Origin: Bacillota bacterium
GTDB lineage: Bacteria; Bacillota; Desulfotomaculia; Desulfotomaculales; Pelotomaculaceae
Assembly (NCBI GenBank): GCA_029555205.1
Contig: JAKPTB010000151.1
Location: 1-64,000 of the forward strand
DNA length: 64,000 bases
Reading direction: 5' to 3'
The translations under genes and the position numbers were made by a program. How positions within the stretch are numbered: position 1 is the first letter of the stretch; each line of letters opens with the position of its first letter. The notes beneath the pieces are model-generated. The model saw nothing but the letters and a program-made list of their open reading frames with translations, was not told where the DNA came from and ran no database searches. Shown piece by piece: positions 1-7,732 of this stretch.

Positions 1-1489
1 CGATACTGTTGAGCCGGCCGGCCTCAGCCAGAGCGATGTAAGCCCACATATCGCTGTAGATACTGTTTTCGAAGGAACCCTGGCCTGCGCCGTCAGCCTT
101 CTGCCGGCCGGCCAGCAAAGCGGCCAGGTGATCGCGGGTAGCCGTTTCGCTGCTCCAACAGCTCACGGCAAGCAGGCACTGGGCTATGGTTTTTGTCCTT
201 GATTGCTTGACCCAGATTGATGATGCCCCGGCATATTCGTCAAAACTCTTGCCTATTGATTTTAAGGCTATAAGCGTCTCGGCGCTGGCCAGGGTACTGT
301 CCCAGGGTGCATTGATAGCCGCCGTATCGCTATCCTGAATATCGGCCAGGTAAGCCAGGCCGTCTGCAATGGCGCTGTGAACGCTGCTGCCAGGTCTGTC
401 CGCATCATCGAAGTAACTTAAGGCCGTCAATACCTGCGCCGTTAAATCAGGTTCCTCCGGGTCGTAGCCGCCCCAGGCCGCCCCGGCCGGCTGGCCCCAA
501 CTGTTAAAATGGTCGTTTTTAAAGGTGTTGAGATAGGCAAGGGCTTGATCCTGGTCAATAAGACCGAGCTTGCCTGCCTTGCCGAGGGCGGTCAAAACAA
601 GAACATGATCGTAAACACTGCCGCCGAAATGCAATTGCCCCGGTACGCTTTCGTCCGCCTTGGCAATCAAGGCGCCGGCCAGGATATCAATGATTTCAGA
701 GTCAGGATAAACTGCCTGAACCACGGAGATTTCCCTGGCCAGGCGAACAGCGTCACTTTCTTCTGGATTTTCTGCTGCTGCGTGGGCCGAAGCTAAAACC
801 TCTTCCATTAAAGTAGTGCTGCCGTTAAACCAGTCGCTGCCCGCAAGATCTTCACCGGCTGCAGCCAGGGCCTCCGCACAGCGGTAGTCAAAATTCCAGC
901 CATCTGCGGAATAAGGCATGTTCCCGCTGCAGTAGCCGTTCTTAAAGTAGTTTACAGCTAGAGCAAGGGAATAATTTACCTGCTCTTCCAGACCGGTGCC
1001 GGGCAAGTCATTCCTAATCTCAGCCAGGGCCTGTAACGGGACCTTGCTACCATACTCGTTCGCGTAGGGACCGAAGCTACCATCAGCATTCTGGGTGTTA
1101 ATTATGTATGTAATCAAACTGTTGCTGTCCCCGAGAAAGCCTGCCAGCTTCGTTATCTTAGACTTCAATGTTTCATTATCCCGCGTCCATTTTTCGGAAG
1201 CCAGATCCTCTCCAGCCAGATTTAAAACATAGGCTGAATACCCGTCGATATCTTTATAATTCATATATTCCTTATGGATAAAATCCACTGCCCCGGCTGT
1301 CATCTCAGCGGCTGTTAACTTGCCGCTGCTGTCAGCACAAGATGTTTTGGTCGAAGTACCAAGGATTGCCGCAAAGGAGCACAGAATTAGAAACATTGTA
1401 ATCAATGTACCCTTTTTCCCTGCGACCCGTCTTTTCAGCCCTTTCAAACGGGTAACAATGCCTGCGCCCAGGCAGAAGTTAAACAGCAT
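1..1489 (-). CDS. Secreted alpha/alpha-toroid (prenyltransferase/transcobalamin-like) protein, partial at the left edge
   Basis: This open frame is missing from the ORF track because its stop lies outside the window. It starts at an ATG about 10 nt after an AGGAGGGG ribosome site and stays open to base 1, giving 496 codons. The N-terminus has a basic stretch followed by a hydrophobic segment (LITMFLILCSFAAILG) that looks like a signal peptide with a likely cut near SCA-DSS. The rest contains repeated helical units with motifs such as NTQNADGSFGP and WGGYDPEEPDLTAQVLTAL, typical of the squalene-cyclase/prenyltransferase alpha-alpha toroid. The same fold forms the N-terminal domain of intrinsic factor and transcobalamin, and the gene sits behind two cobalamin riboswitches. 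I therefore infer an exported protein tied to corrinoid capture. The C-terminus, where a DUF4430 cobalamin-binding domain could lie, is not visible. An unrelated toroid enzyme remains possible. Confidence 0.75.
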   Translation of the reverse strand, partial: MLFNFCLGAGIVTRLKGLKRRVAGKKGTLITMFLILCSFAAILGTSTKTSCADSSGKLTAAEMTAGAVDFIHKEYMNYKDIDGYSAYVLNLAGEDLASEKWTRDNETLKSKITKLAGFLGDSNSLITYIINTQNADGSFGPYANEYGSKVPLQALAEIRNDLPGTGLEEQVNYSLALAVNYFKNGYCSGNMPYSADGWNFDYRCAEALAAAGEDLAGSDWFNGSTTLMEEVLASAHAAAENPEESDAVRLAREISVVQAVYPDSEIIDILAGALIAKADESVPGQLHFGGSVYDHVLVLTALGKAGKLGLIDQDQALAYLNTFKNDHFNSWGQPAGAAWGGYDPEEPDLTAQVLTALSYFDDADRPGSSVHSAIADGLAYLADIQDSDTAAINAPWDSTLASAETLIALKSIGKSFDEYAGASSIWVKQSRTKTIAQCLLAVSCWSSETATRDHLAALLAGRQKADGAGQGSFENSIYSDMWAYIALAEAGRLNSI

Positions 1490-1696
1490 ATGACTTTTTC
1501 CCCTCCTTAATTTGAATTAATATTTTCCCGGTCCTCCCTTCCTAAGAAAATACACGCGGCAAATCCTTGAATCACCTTTTGCGCCTTTTTCTCCTGCTCA
1601 ATGACTGATTAAACAAGTTTTTTATATAAAAAACATTATTTTAAAAGTTACCCGCCTTTTAAAAAAACGGGTTAAGTAATAAGGAGGAGGTACAAT

Positions 1697-1733
1697 AAAA
1701 GCCCGTTTGCCTTTCTCGGGCAGCCGGGCTTTT
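1697..1733 (-). terminator. Rho-independent terminator, expression platform of the downstream B12 riboswitch
   Basis: On the minus strand AAAAGCCCG pairs with CGGGCTTTT around an 19-nt interior and is followed by ATTGT. It lies between the second riboswitch and the toroid gene, so it is the likely gene-off hairpin. Confidence 0.7.
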
Positions 1734-1791
1734 GCTTGGCTGTAATCGACCAACAAAAATAACCCTGCACTTTCAACGGAAGGCGGTTATC

Positions 1792-1970
1792 AAATAACCA
1801 GGCAGGTCTCCTGACTCATGGATCAACGCGTACTCCCCGCCTTCCCGGGCATATAATTTACCCAGTGGCATTCCAGGAGAGCCGCTACCCACTCACAGTG
1901 GCCGGACCGTCCGGGACTTTCACCCGGTTCCCTTTTAACCCCGGCGAATGCCGGAGTCACCTGATTATTT
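1792..1970 (-). promoter_or_regulatory. Cobalamin riboswitch, gene-proximal copy
   Basis: The minus strand carries the B12 box AGTCAGGAGACCTGCCT close to its 3' end. Upstream are the conserved GCCACTG segment and the GGGAAnnnGGTG-type core (GGGAACCGGGTGAAAGT). The ends close as a P1 stem, AAATAATCAGG with CCTGGTTATTT. It is followed by a terminator and then the toroid gene, so cobalamin binding should switch that gene off. It is almost the same sequence as the copy at 2139-2316. Confidence 0.95.
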
Positions 1971-2033
1971 ATATAATGTCTTATTAACTTTCTTTTAGAA
2001 TTAACAAGAGGACTTCTATTTCAACATAATAAT

Positions 2034-2060
2034 AACCCCGGCTTGCTAAAAACCGGGGTT
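2034..2060 (-). terminator. Hairpin between the two B12 riboswitches
   Basis: AACCCCGG and CCGGGGTT form a perfect 8-bp stem. On the minus strand it is followed by ATTATTATG, a weak U-rich tail. Its place right after the upstream riboswitch makes it the likely terminator of that copy. Confidence 0.6.
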
Positions 2061-2138
2061 GTTCTTGATAAAGGCAAGACATTTTATAAATGCCTTATTA
2101 TCACCACCGGCTTTTCAGAGGAAAGCCCTGTAGCAAAA

Positions 2139-2316
2139 TCATTCAGGCAGGTCTCCTGACTCATGGATCAACGCGTACTCCCCGCCTTCCCGGGCATATT
2201 ATTTACCCAGTGGCATTCCAGGAGAGCCACTACCCACTCACAGTGGCCGGACCGTCCGGGACTTTCACCCGGTTCCCTCTTAATCCCGGCGAATGCCGGA
2301 ATTACCTGAATGGATT
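2139..2316 (-). promoter_or_regulatory. Cobalamin riboswitch, promoter-proximal copy
   Basis: Same architecture as the copy at 1792-1970: B12 box, conserved core and a P1 stem formed by ATTCAGG and CCTGAAT. The two copies differ at only a handful of bases, which points to recent duplication. No gene lies between them, so they form a tandem double riboswitch on a single leader. The plus-strand ORF at 2090-2362 is an artefact of this RNA. Confidence 0.95.
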
Positions 2317-2380
2317 ATCATTTTTATCATATTTTAGCAGAGTTTATCGTCCCTGTCCATGATATTTTTTTGAAAAAAGT

Positions 2381-2415
2381 AAGGTCCTTATACCGCCTGT
2401 TAGTATAAGGACCTT
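2381..2415 (-). terminator. Terminator of the alcohol dehydrogenase gene
   Basis: AAGGTCCTTATAC and GTATAAGGACCTT make a perfect 13-bp stem. On the minus strand it is followed by ACTTTTTT. It lies 80 nt after the adh stop codon and separates that gene from the B12-regulated unit. Confidence 0.85.
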
Positions 2416-2493
2416 TCTTGAACGGGGTTCCATGGAGGTGTAAGCCTGGCCCCGCGCTTATTAATTCAATTTATTTAACTACATTTTATTCCA

Positions 2494-3657
2494 CTACATT
2501 GCCGCCTTAAAGATTCCGATTACATCTTCCAGCGTAGCAATGCGCGGATTGGTAAAGCTGCAAGCATCTTTCATGGCGTTCTTGGCCATAACTTCGAAGT
2601 CTTCTTCTTTGACGTTCAGTTCCTTAAGACCTGCAGGGATACCAACATCAGCAGAAAGCTTCTTAATGGCAGCAATGGCTACGTCGGCGGCATCACGCAC
2701 GGACAGTCCCTCAATATTCTCACCCATGGCTGCGGCAATATCGGCAAAGCGCTTGGGATTGGAAATCAGGTTAAAGCTTTCAACTGCCGGCAGCAGGATA
2801 GCGTTACAGACACCATGGGGCAGGTTGTAGAAGCCGCCCAACTGGTGAGCCATAGCATGGACATAGCCCAGGCTTGCGTTGTTGAAGGCCATTCCAGCCA
2901 GGTACTCGGCATAGGCCATTTTATCCCGGGCCTCCATATTTTGCCCGTTGGCTACGGCGTTGCGCAGGTTTTCCGATATGAGCTGGATAGCCTTCAGGGC
3001 GCAGGCATCAGTAACTGGAGTGGCGATAGTGGAAACATAGGCTTCCACAGCGTGGGTCAGGGCGTCCATGCCGGTGGCGGCGGTCAGAGCCGGCGGCATC
3101 CCTACCATCATAACGGGGTCATTGATGGCAACATTTGGAGTTACACGCCAGTCCACAATCGCCATTTTAACATGTGTATCGGTATTGGTGATGATGCAGA
3201 AGCGGGTCATTTCGCTGGCAGTGCCGGCAGTGGTGTTGATGGCGATGAACGGAGGCATTGGTTTACTGGACTTGTCGACCCCTTCGTAATCACGGATGTG
3301 GCCGCCGTTGGTGGAAACGATGCCGATCCCTTTGGCGCAGTCATGGGAGCTTCCGCCGCCCAGGGAGATTATTGAATCGCACTTATTGTCCTGAAAAACT
3401 TTGAGGCCGTCATGTACGTTTATATCAGTCGGGTTCGGCTCCGCTCCGTCAAAAATAATTGCTGAAGCGCCGGCCTCTTCCACATAACCTTTGATTTTTT
3501 CAGCCACGCCAAGGGCTGCAAGGCCTTTATCAGTAACAATCAGAGGTTTTTTGCAACCCAGTGTTTTGACCTGGTTACCTGTTTCTTTAACCGCACCGAC
3601 ACCCATTAATGTAACAGTAGGAATAAAAAATCCGTAGACTTGATCTGCCAATGCCAT
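2494..3657 (-). CDS. Iron-containing (group III) alcohol dehydrogenase
   Basis: NAD(P)-dependent Fe-ADH of about 387 residues, the normal family length. It interconverts alcohols and aldehydes in the cytoplasm. The nucleotide-binding motif [13 protein letters not shown] lies near residue 100. The metal-ligand region follows with [25 protein letters not shown] and the closing HG motif. I chose the second ATG (MALADQ): the AGGAG site ends directly against the first ATG but is 9 nt from the second. The gene is monocistronic, with its own terminator and a sigma-54 promoter about 360 nt upstream. The sigma-54 activator gene lies next upstream on the same strand. Substrate (ethanol, 1,3-propanediol or another) cannot be told from sequence. 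Confidence 0.93.
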   Translation of the reverse strand: MALADQVYGFFIPTVTLMGVGAVKETGNQVKTLGCKKPLIVTDKGLAALGVAEKIKGYVEEAGASAIIFDGAEPNPTDINVHDGLKVFQDNKCDSIISLGGGSSHDCAKGIGIVSTNGGHIRDYEGVDKSSKPMPPFIAINTTAGTASEMTRFCIITNTDTHVKMAIVDWRVTPNVAINDPVMMVGMPPALTAATGMDALTHAVEAYVSTIATPVTDACALKAIQLISENLRNAVANGQNMEARDKMAYAEYLAGMAFNNASLGYVHAMAHQLGGFYNLPHGVCNAILLPAVESFNLISNPKRFADIAAAMGENIEGLSVRDAADVAIAAIKKLSADVGIPAGLKELNVKEEDFEVMAKNAMKDACSFTNPRIATLEDVIGIFKAAM

Positions 3658-4024
3658 ATTTCTCATCTCCTTACGTATTTTTAATTAAATGTACTAATTC
3701 TTTGCTAAATCCTTTACTAAAACACACCACACCAATAAACCCTTACTGTAGATATGCTGAATAAAACTCAGGACTTCTTCTGCCTCCCTCCTTTTTTATT
3801 ATTTATCCCTGCAGGAATAAAAAAGCCACAATGATCTTACTCATATCTTATGTCAGGATAGAACCTTCATAGCTCAAACATTACAAGAACACAATACCGG
3901 AATTAAACTTGATTCTTGCTGCGATCTTTATGGCCGGCAAATTAAGAAGTTGTATAAATAAATACCAATAAACCGTAAACCTCTTTTATTCTGTCATCAA
4001 TATCTGTCTTGTAATTAACACTAA

Positions 4025-4040
4025 TGCAATCCCTGTACCA
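4025..4040 (-). promoter_or_regulatory. Sigma-54 (-24/-12) promoter
   Basis: The minus strand reads TTTGGTACAGGGATTGCATT, against the consensus TGGCACG-N4-TTGCA. The invariant GG and GC are present with the correct 10-nt spacing, and TGG-AC and TTGCA match. The start of transcription would be near 4014. The neighbouring sigma-54 activator gene supports the call. Confidence 0.85.
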
Positions 4041-4237
4041 AACATCAAAAGCACTTTCAAAATGTTCCGGAATTTTTTAAAAATGTGCTGCTCTCTTCCC
4101 CAGTATCAGGGTTTATGGGCAATGATACTTGCAAAAATTTATTTGGCTTTAAACTTGAAGATTATTTTTAAGCCTCATGACTAATAAATCCCTGTTCCAT
4201 ACAAACATGCCGGCCAAACTCCTGAAGCGAAATGCTA

Positions 4238-4264
4238 CAGCCTGCCCTAATTCAGGACAGGCTG
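4238..4264 (-). terminator. Hairpin after the sigma-54 activator gene
   Basis: CAGCCTG pairs with CAGGCTG, with an inner CCT/AGG extension, starting five bases after the stop codon. There is no clear U tract, so termination strength is uncertain. Confidence 0.4.
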
Positions 4265-4268
4265 CCTT

Positions 4269-5846
4269 TTAAACATCTTCTTGCAAACTGTATTTTTTAA
4301 TCTTGCGGTAAAGGGTGCTCCTGGCAATCCCCAGGGCACGGGCTGTGAGGGAAATGTTATGATTATAATAGCGCAGTGTTTCGGCAATGAACTTGCCTTC
4401 CAGATCCTTTAAACCCGGTGCTTCTCCTTCTGCCAGTTTACGTTTCGCAAGTATCCGCTCTAAATGATGAATCAGGGACCTGGCCAGTTTGTTGGCCAGG
4501 AGCAATTGGTCCGGGGGCAGATGATCCCAGTCAAGGTCCTTTGCCAGACAAGCTTGCAGATATCTGACAGGGGCCGAAACCACATCATCCATGGACTTCT
4601 CTTTTTCATCTTCCGGTTCATCTTCCGGCAAGCGTTCCGGTTGATGCCCGTCTGGTTTTTTATGCAACAGCAAGCCAATCATATGCCGCGGCATAATGAC
4701 GGGGTCTTCACACAGCGCCACCACCTGTTCAATGGCTTTGGCCAGTTCGCGGACATTGCCCGGCCAGTGATAGGCCTGAAGAATACGGAGGCATATGGGG
4801 GAAATTTGTAAAACCTGGCGCCCCTCCTGTTGGGCATACTTCTTTAAAAAGAAGTCTACCAGTTCTGGTATGTCTCCGGGGCGTGTCCGCAGCGGCGGCA
4901 GTGTTAAATTAACAACTTCCAGACGATAAAGCAAGTCTTCGCGAAAAGTTTTATCCTTTACTCTTTCTTTTAGATCTATATTTGTGGCGGCGATGACCCT
5001 GACATTAGTCTTAATGAACTCTTCACCGCCAATACGCATAAATTCACCGTTTTCCAGGACACGCAGCAGCTTGACCTGTAAAGACTGGCTGGCCTCGCCA
5101 ATTTCATCGAGGAACAACGTACCCCCGTCGGCCAGCTCAAATATGCCTCGTTTACGGCTAACGGAATCTGTAAATGCACCCTTTTCATGTCCGAACAGCT
5201 CGCTTTCGAGCAAGTTTTCCGATAGGGCGCCGCAATTTACAGCAACAAAGGGCTTTCTGGACCGGTTGCTGGCGGCATGCACGAAACGGGCCAGGACCTC
5301 TTTGCCGCTGCCCGTTTCACCCTGAATCAGGATGTTGATATCCTTAGCCGCCGCCTTGTAAGCCGCCGCAACCAGACGCTGCATCTCCGGCGATTTTCCG
5401 ACAATAAACCGGTGGCGCCGGGCCAGTTCTTCCCAGCCGGGCCGTACGGGTGCATGGTTAAATTTCTCCTGGTAAAACTGCAATGCCTCTTTAATTATTT
5501 TTTTTAAGGCACTGATATTATCAAAGGGCTTCTCAAGAAAATCGTATGCCCCGAGCTGCATAGCCTTGACCGCTGTACGCGTAGTGCTGAGACCGGTCAT
5601 AACTATATACAGGCAGCGGGGCCTTTTGGCTTTAAATTCCTGAAACAATTGAATACCACAAGCATCAGGTAATTCTAAATCCAGCAGCACCACCTGAAAA
5701 TGATCTTTATAAAACAATTGCCGGGCCTGTTCACCGCTATGCGCCAGCACCACCTCCAGGTCTTCGCCTTCTATCAGGCGTTGAATTAATTTGCCGATTC
5801 CAACTTCGTCGTCAACTACCAGGATCCGTTTCTTCCGGCTAAACAA
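4269..5846 (-). CDS. Sigma-54-dependent response regulator (NtrC family enhancer-binding protein)
   Basis: Cytoplasmic transcription activator of about 525 residues with three domains. A receiver comes first (ILVVDDE, VVLLDLELPD with the phosphorylated Asp, KPFD). Then an AAA+ ATPase has Walker A GETGSGKE near residue 175 and Walker B GGTLFLDEIGE. A Fis-type helix-turn-helix ends the protein (ISLTARALGIARSTLYRKI). The sigma-54 contact loop reads GAFTDS rather than GAFTGA. The ORF track starts at a TTG 36 codons upstream. I prefer the TTG at 5846 because a GGAGGT site sits 8 nt before it and the receiver begins at once; the extra 36 residues do not look like a receiver. No histidine kinase is next to it. 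The sigma-54 promoter of the downstream adh gene is the obvious target. Confidence 0.92.
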   Translation of the reverse strand: MFSRKKRILVVDDEVGIGKLIQRLIEGEDLEVVLAHSGEQARQLFYKDHFQVVLLDLELPDACGIQLFQEFKAKRPRCLYIVMTGLSTTRTAVKAMQLGAYDFLEKPFDNISALKKIIKEALQFYQEKFNHAPVRPGWEELARRHRFIVGKSPEMQRLVAAAYKAAAKDINILIQGETGSGKEVLARFVHAASNRSRKPFVAVNCGALSENLLESELFGHEKGAFTDSVSRKRGIFELADGGTLFLDEIGEASQSLQVKLLRVLENGEFMRIGGEEFIKTNVRVIAATNIDLKERVKDKTFREDLLYRLEVVNLTLPPLRTRPGDIPELVDFFLKKYAQQEGRQVLQISPICLRILQAYHWPGNVRELAKAIEQVVALCEDPVIMPRHMIGLLLHKKPDGHQPERLPEDEPEDEKEKSMDDVVSAPVRYLQACLAKDLDWDHLPPDQLLLANKLARSLIHHLERILAKRKLAEGEAPGLKDLEGKFIAETLRYYNHNISLTARALGIARSTLYRKIKKYSLQEDV

Positions 5847-5954
5847 AAATTTCCACCTCCGGGTCAAACCACTATTATTAACATTAAAATAGAAAACCAC
5901 GCTACCTGCTAATCCAGACAAGGAAAAAACATGGCCTCCGTGGCTTTTTGACAA

Positions 5955-6406
5955 GCAGCTCCTTTCAATAGCGCTCAGTCAGGCTATTTAGTTTAAAATA
6001 CCTGGGCACGTTTACTTTTCCTGCAGTACTGTATTTTACCAGCAATACATAATTATTTTTATTTTAAACTCTTATCTCCGCAAAAGTCAATTATCTTGAT
6101 AATCCAAAATTATGTACAAAAAAAACCAATTTATTTTAATAATAGAACACATTGTATAATACCCGTTGTCTTTACATTTAAAGGAAATAATATTTCATCA
6201 AGCGTTCCTTCTTTGGGATTATTTTTGAAGATTATCCCAAGAAGGGCTTTTGATTTTCTGATAATGTCCGGCAAAATTTATATTTGATGGTGTATATTTC
6301 TCTGATAAATAGAACATAATACTGATACTCCGCTTTGGTGAGTTCTATCTCTCCCCGTCCAGCGCAAGCTGGACTTTTTTTTCATTATTATTAGTGTTTG
6401 CAGAGC
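5955..6406. other. Gene-poor region with an orphan plus-strand terminator
   Basis: No convincing protein gene; the 63-codon plus-strand ORF at 6096 has no family features. There is a bulged hairpin (CTTCTTTGGGAT...ATCCCAAGAAG) at 6208-6247 and a strong terminator at 6357-6382. With no gene before it on that strand, the terminator may end a small RNA. Confidence 0.35.
6357..6382 (+). terminator. Strong plus-strand intrinsic terminator without an upstream gene
   Basis: GTCCAGC-GCAA-GCTGGAC followed by eight T residues. It is a textbook terminator just before the tRNA promoter. Confidence 0.8.
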
Positions 6407-6435
6407 TTGACGCGCAAACCTTATTTAGATATAAT
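6407..6435 (+). promoter_or_regulatory. Promoter of the tRNA cluster
   Basis: TTGACG, a 17-nt spacer and TATAAT lie 20 nt upstream of the first tRNA. Confidence 0.85.
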
Positions 6436-6455
6436 AACATTTGCATCAGATTTTG

Positions 6456-6533
6456 CGGGATGTGGCGCAGTTTGGCTAGCGCGCTTGCCTTGGGAGCAAG
6501 AGGCCGGGGGTTCAAGTCCCTCCATCCCGACCA
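6456..6533 (+). tRNA. tRNA-Pro (TGG)
   Basis: Acceptor arms CGGGATG/CATCCCG, anticodon loop CTTGGGA with anticodon TGG, T-loop GTTCAAGT and encoded CCA. First of four tRNAs in one unit. Confidence 0.96.
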
Positions 6534-6609
6534 GGCCCCATGGTCAAGTGGTCTAAGACACCGCCCTTTCACGGCGGTAACCCGGGTTCGAATCCCGGTG
6601 GGGTCACCA
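6534..6609 (+). tRNA. tRNA-Glu (TTC)
   Basis: Acceptor GGCCCCA/TGGGGTC, anticodon stem CCGCC/GGCGG around CTTTCAC (anticodon TTC), T-loop GTTCGAAT and encoded CCA. It starts at the base after tRNA-Pro. Its charged form feeds the heme operon's HemA. Confidence 0.96.
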
Positions 6610-6664
6610 TAAAAATCAGCAGTGCCGCAGGTGTTGCTTGCACACTGAATATTTCTTCAACTGT

Positions 6665-6740
6665 TGGGGCGTCGCCAAGCGGTAAGGCACCGGACTCTGA
6701 CTCCGGCATTTCGTTGGTTCAAATCCAGCCGCCCCAGCCA
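6665..6740 (+). tRNA. tRNA-Gln (CTG)
   Basis: Acceptor TGGGGCG/CGCCCCA, anticodon stem CCGGA/TCCGG around CTCTGAC (anticodon CTG) and encoded CCA. Confidence 0.95.
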
Positions 6741-6758
6741 TTTTAAAATATTCATATT

Positions 6759-6834
6759 GGGCCATTAGCTCAATTGGTAGAGCAGGCGACTCTTAATCGT
6801 CAGGTTTGGGGTTCGAGTCCCTAATGGCCCACCA
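6759..6834 (+). tRNA. tRNA-Lys (CTT)
   Basis: Acceptor GGGCCAT/ATGGCCC, anticodon loop CTCTTAA (anticodon CTT), T-loop GTTCGAGT and encoded CCA. Last tRNA of the cluster. Confidence 0.95.
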
Positions 6835-6853
6835 GTCAAAGAAAACCCCCGAA

Positions 6854-6886
6854 AACCCCTTTAGGTTCCAGAGGGTTATTTTATTT
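6854..6886 (+). terminator. Terminator of the tRNA cluster
   Basis: AACCC and GGGTT pair across a 14-nt loop and are followed by ATTTTATTTG, 20 nt after the last tRNA. The stem is short. Confidence 0.5.
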
Positions 6887-6995
6887 GTCCCCTTCCCTGG
6901 AATTCAGCTTGCTGCTCAAGTCTTTCTAAGCATAAATCCACGAATTAACTGACCATGGACCAGTCCCCTGACAGTTATGAGGAATAAAATCTTAT

Positions 6996-7652
6996 TTAAC
7001 TTAATCTACTTTCCCGGGTAGGTATAGATAATGTAACCTGTTGGATGATGTCTTTAAAGGAATTATAATGCTGAACCCTTACCCCTTTTTCCAGACAAAA
7101 ATTATACAGTACTCCTTTGGCAAAAACCAAATCGGCATTTTGAGCGGGGCAGGTATCGGAATAGCCGTCGCCGATAAAAATAATTTCTTCAGCGTTTTCT
7201 CGTAGTTTGGACATTAAACTTTTTTTACAGGTTCCGCACTGGCCGCAGGCTGGATTATGGTAAGGGGTTTCAACTTCGAAACCGTCGTTGTAAACCAGCC
7301 TGTTGGCGTAATAAGAAACATTAATTCCGTACTTTTTAAAAAAAGTTTCTATACAAAAGTCGTACCCGTCACTTAATATATGGATTTTGTAATCCTGGTT
7401 CCGGCACAATGCCAGAAATTCCTGAAAATACTCGTCAATTTCTATCTTTTCGATCAAGCTTTTGATCTCTTTCAGGCCTACTCTAAAGAGTTTAAAGGTC
7501 ATGTTGGCGCAATCCCGGGTCGACAACAGCTTTTTTTCCCATAAATCGTTGATTTCCCTCCAGCCATCCCCGGCAAAGGCTTCAACCATAGCGGCACAGA
7601 CATCTACTTTGGTGATTGTGCCGTCAAAATCAACGAAAAACACTCTTTTCAT
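6996..7652 (-). CDS. HAD-family phosphatase (MtnX/PSPase-like)
   Basis: A 218-residue HAD hydrolase. Motif I is FVDFDGT at the N-terminus with the nucleophile Asp. Motif II is HILSDG, and motif IV is IFIGDGYSD. A Cys cluster, NPACGQCGTCKK, is typical of the MtnX-like subfamily (2-hydroxy-3-keto-methylthiopentenyl-phosphate phosphatase relatives). It is the last gene of the TPP-riboswitch unit, 80 nt after thiE on the same strand. Context suggests action on a thiamine pathway phosphate ester, such as thiamine phosphate or an HMP/thiazole phosphate. That is inference; no other methionine-salvage gene is present here. The start ATG has a GGGAGG site. Confidence 0.85.
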   Translation of the reverse strand: MKRVFFVDFDGTITKVDVCAAMVEAFAGDGWREINDLWEKKLLSTRDCANMTFKLFRVGLKEIKSLIEKIEIDEYFQEFLALCRNQDYKIHILSDGYDFCIETFFKKYGINVSYYANRLVYNDGFEVETPYHNPACGQCGTCKKSLMSKLRENAEEIIFIGDGYSDTCPAQNADLVFAKGVLYNFCLEKGVRVQHYNSFKDIIQQVTLSIPTRESRLS

Positions 7653-7732
7653 GCTTCCCTCCCTCTATACTCCAGCCTTATACTTCGTTTGCCATATGGA
7701 AACTATACTAAACAGCATAACTGTATGATGAA

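Larger units (their letters stand above)
3658..4268. other. Long leader and regulatory region of the alcohol dehydrogenase gene
   Basis: About 610 bases without a gene. It holds the sigma-54 promoter at 4025-4040 and a roughly 357-nt untranslated leader. The AT-rich stretch between 4041 and 4237 is where enhancer sites for the activator would be expected. GCCGGC-centred motifs occur at 4208-4216 and 3931-3939. I see no small ORF with a convincing ribosome site. Confidence 0.5.

Noticed and set aside
2090-2362. 90-codon plus-strand ORF
   Set aside because: It is the reverse complement of a cobalamin riboswitch; the peptide is a known kind of artefact.
2540-3375. Long plus-strand ORFs inside the alcohol dehydrogenase gene
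   Set aside because: Shadow frames opposite a strongly supported gene; no ribosome sites or family features.
4087-4109. Second sigma-54-like site (GGGGAAGAGAGCAGCA)
   Set aside because: Keeps GG and GC spacing, but the site at 4025-4040 fits the consensus far better.
6345-6746. ORFs over the tRNA cluster (both strands)
   Set aside because: The peptides (for example GWRDLNPRPLAPK) are translations of tRNA genes, a common annotation artefact.
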